Positions 22,753 to 23,244 of a DNA stretch of 23,244 nt are shown here, piece after piece; within the stretch, counting starts at the first letter, position 1, and every line of letters begins with the position of its first letter. Origin of the DNA: an uncultured Anaerococcus sp. Its GTDB lineage: Bacteria > Bacillota > Clostridia > Tissierellales > Peptoniphilaceae. The DNA is taken from NCBI RefSeq assembly GCF_937934665.1, contig NZ_CALGYW010000157.1, forward strand, positions 1-23,244. Direction: 5' to 3'. Both the position numbers and the translations under genes were made by a program. The notes under the pieces were generated by a model. That model did not search any database, was not told where the DNA came from, and saw only the letters and a list, made by a program, of their open reading frames with translations.

Positions 22753-23244
22753 TTATAAGGACTTGGTGAAGTTATCAAATATTATCCTTGTCAAATCATC
22801 AAGACCCGCTTCACTATATTCTGGATGCCATTGGACTCCCATCATAAAGGTTTCGTAATCAGAGTTTTCTATAGCTTCAATTAGGCCGTCATCGCTTAAG
22901 GCCGTAGGAAGTAACAAATCAGCTAAGTCTCTTATCCCCTCGTGATGAAAAGAATTAACCTCTCTTACTGACTTTCCATCTAGTTTATTATAAAGGCGCG
23001 AATTTTCATTAAAGCTTACATTATGGTAGGTAAAAGTTTTTTGATCTGCTCTATGAGAAATATTTCCAGCAAATTGACTTGGCAAGTCCTCATAAAGACT
23101 GCCGCCATAATATATATCTATAAGCTGCATCCCCCTACAGATACCTAGGATTGGCTTGTTTTCTTCTATAGCAAGGCCTAAAAGTTCAAGATCAGACCTA
23201 TCTTGGTCTGTCGAATAATTTTCTACAAGATCATAGGCATTTGA
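22753..23244 (-). CDS. Class I glutamine amidotransferase-like hydrolase (peptidase C26, PuuD-like), N-terminus outside window
   Basis: The frame is open to the right edge, so the first part (about 80-90 residues by comparison with the family) is missing; 163 residues are visible. The catalytic nucleophile elbow reads PILGICRGMQLIDIYYGG, and the partner motif is GVQWHPEY with its His and Glu. The layout after the nucleophile (YGGSLYEDL, then NSFHHEG) matches gamma-glutamyl-gamma-aminobutyrate hydrolase type proteins rather than the amidotransferase halves of biosynthetic enzymes. Members cleave gamma-glutamyl amides, but the exact substrate cannot be read from sequence. The ATG at 23130 is internal, just after the catalytic Cys, and is not the start. 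It has its own terminator. Confidence 0.9.
   Translation of the reverse strand, partial: SNAYDLVENYSTDQDRSDLELLGLAIEENKPILGICRGMQLIDIYYGGSLYEDLPSQFAGNISHRADQKTFTYHNVSFNENSRLYNKLDGKSVREVNSFHHEGIRDLADLLLPTALSDDGLIEAIENSDYETFMMGVQWHPEYSEAGLDDLTRIIFDNFTKSL

Noticed and set aside
23128..23130. ATG as the start of the right-edge amidotransferase
   Set aside because: It lies directly after the catalytic Cys motif GICRGM, and the frame is open with family-like sequence to the window edge, so it is internal.

Overview
The window is a stretch of low-GC (about one third GC, judged by eye) bacterial chromosome, almost all transcribed leftward (minus strand). Gene content and order point to an anaerobic Firmicute (Bacillota). 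The core is the nfeD-floA-phoH-ybeY-dgkA-cdd-era-recO-glyQ-glyS-yqfL order known from Bacillus subtilis. The glutamate dehydrogenase and the very large 2-hydroxyacyl-CoA-dehydratase-activator-type protein suggest an amino-acid-fermenting anaerobe, perhaps of the Peptoniphilaceae/Tissierellia kind; that placement is inference. I see no tRNA, rRNA, IS element, prophage gene or CRISPR array.

Region 1 (1-11817, minus): one long operon-like block of 13 genes, read from right to left: NfeD-like protein, floA, a small basic protein of unknown function, phoH, ybeY, a DgkA-PAP2 fusion, cdd, era, recO, glyQ, glyS, the PPDK regulatory protein, and guaA (cut by the window edge one base before the end of its last visible codon). 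Spacings are +18 nt or less and seven junctions overlap. A likely promoter sits at 11788-11817, and I see no internal terminator. It combines membrane microdomain scaffolds, RNA quality control, lipid-carrier recycling, ribosome assembly, DNA repair, glycyl-tRNA charging and nucleotide metabolism. phoH appears to start at ATT, nine bases after the preceding gene's in-frame TAG.

Region 2 (11890-14996, minus): a four-gene cassette of XRE repressor, polytopic membrane protein, ABC ATPase and ABC-2 permease, all overlapping and closed by an intrinsic terminator. Its promoter is an exact TTGACA-N17-TATAAT overlapped by two matching inverted repeats 30 bp apart, which looks like an autorepressed switch.

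Region 3 (14997-15918): a divergent plus-strand DUF554 membrane protein, ending in a hairpin shared with the convergent gene.

Region 4 (15917-22509, minus): a 1418-residue activator-type ATPase with its own promoter and terminator, followed by glutamate dehydrogenase and a translationally coupled GNAT-like protein. Region 5 (22510-23244) holds a 5' leader/spacer, a terminator, and a partial class I glutamine amidotransferase of the peptidase C26 type.

Most of this is conserved housekeeping DNA. I do not see a clear novel defence or mobile system. The most unusual points are the ATT start of phoH, the small duplicated-motif protein between floA and phoH, the kinase-phosphatase fusion, and the twin-operator promoter. 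Several start codons are set from ribosome-binding sites and stop/start overlaps rather than from the longest open frame.
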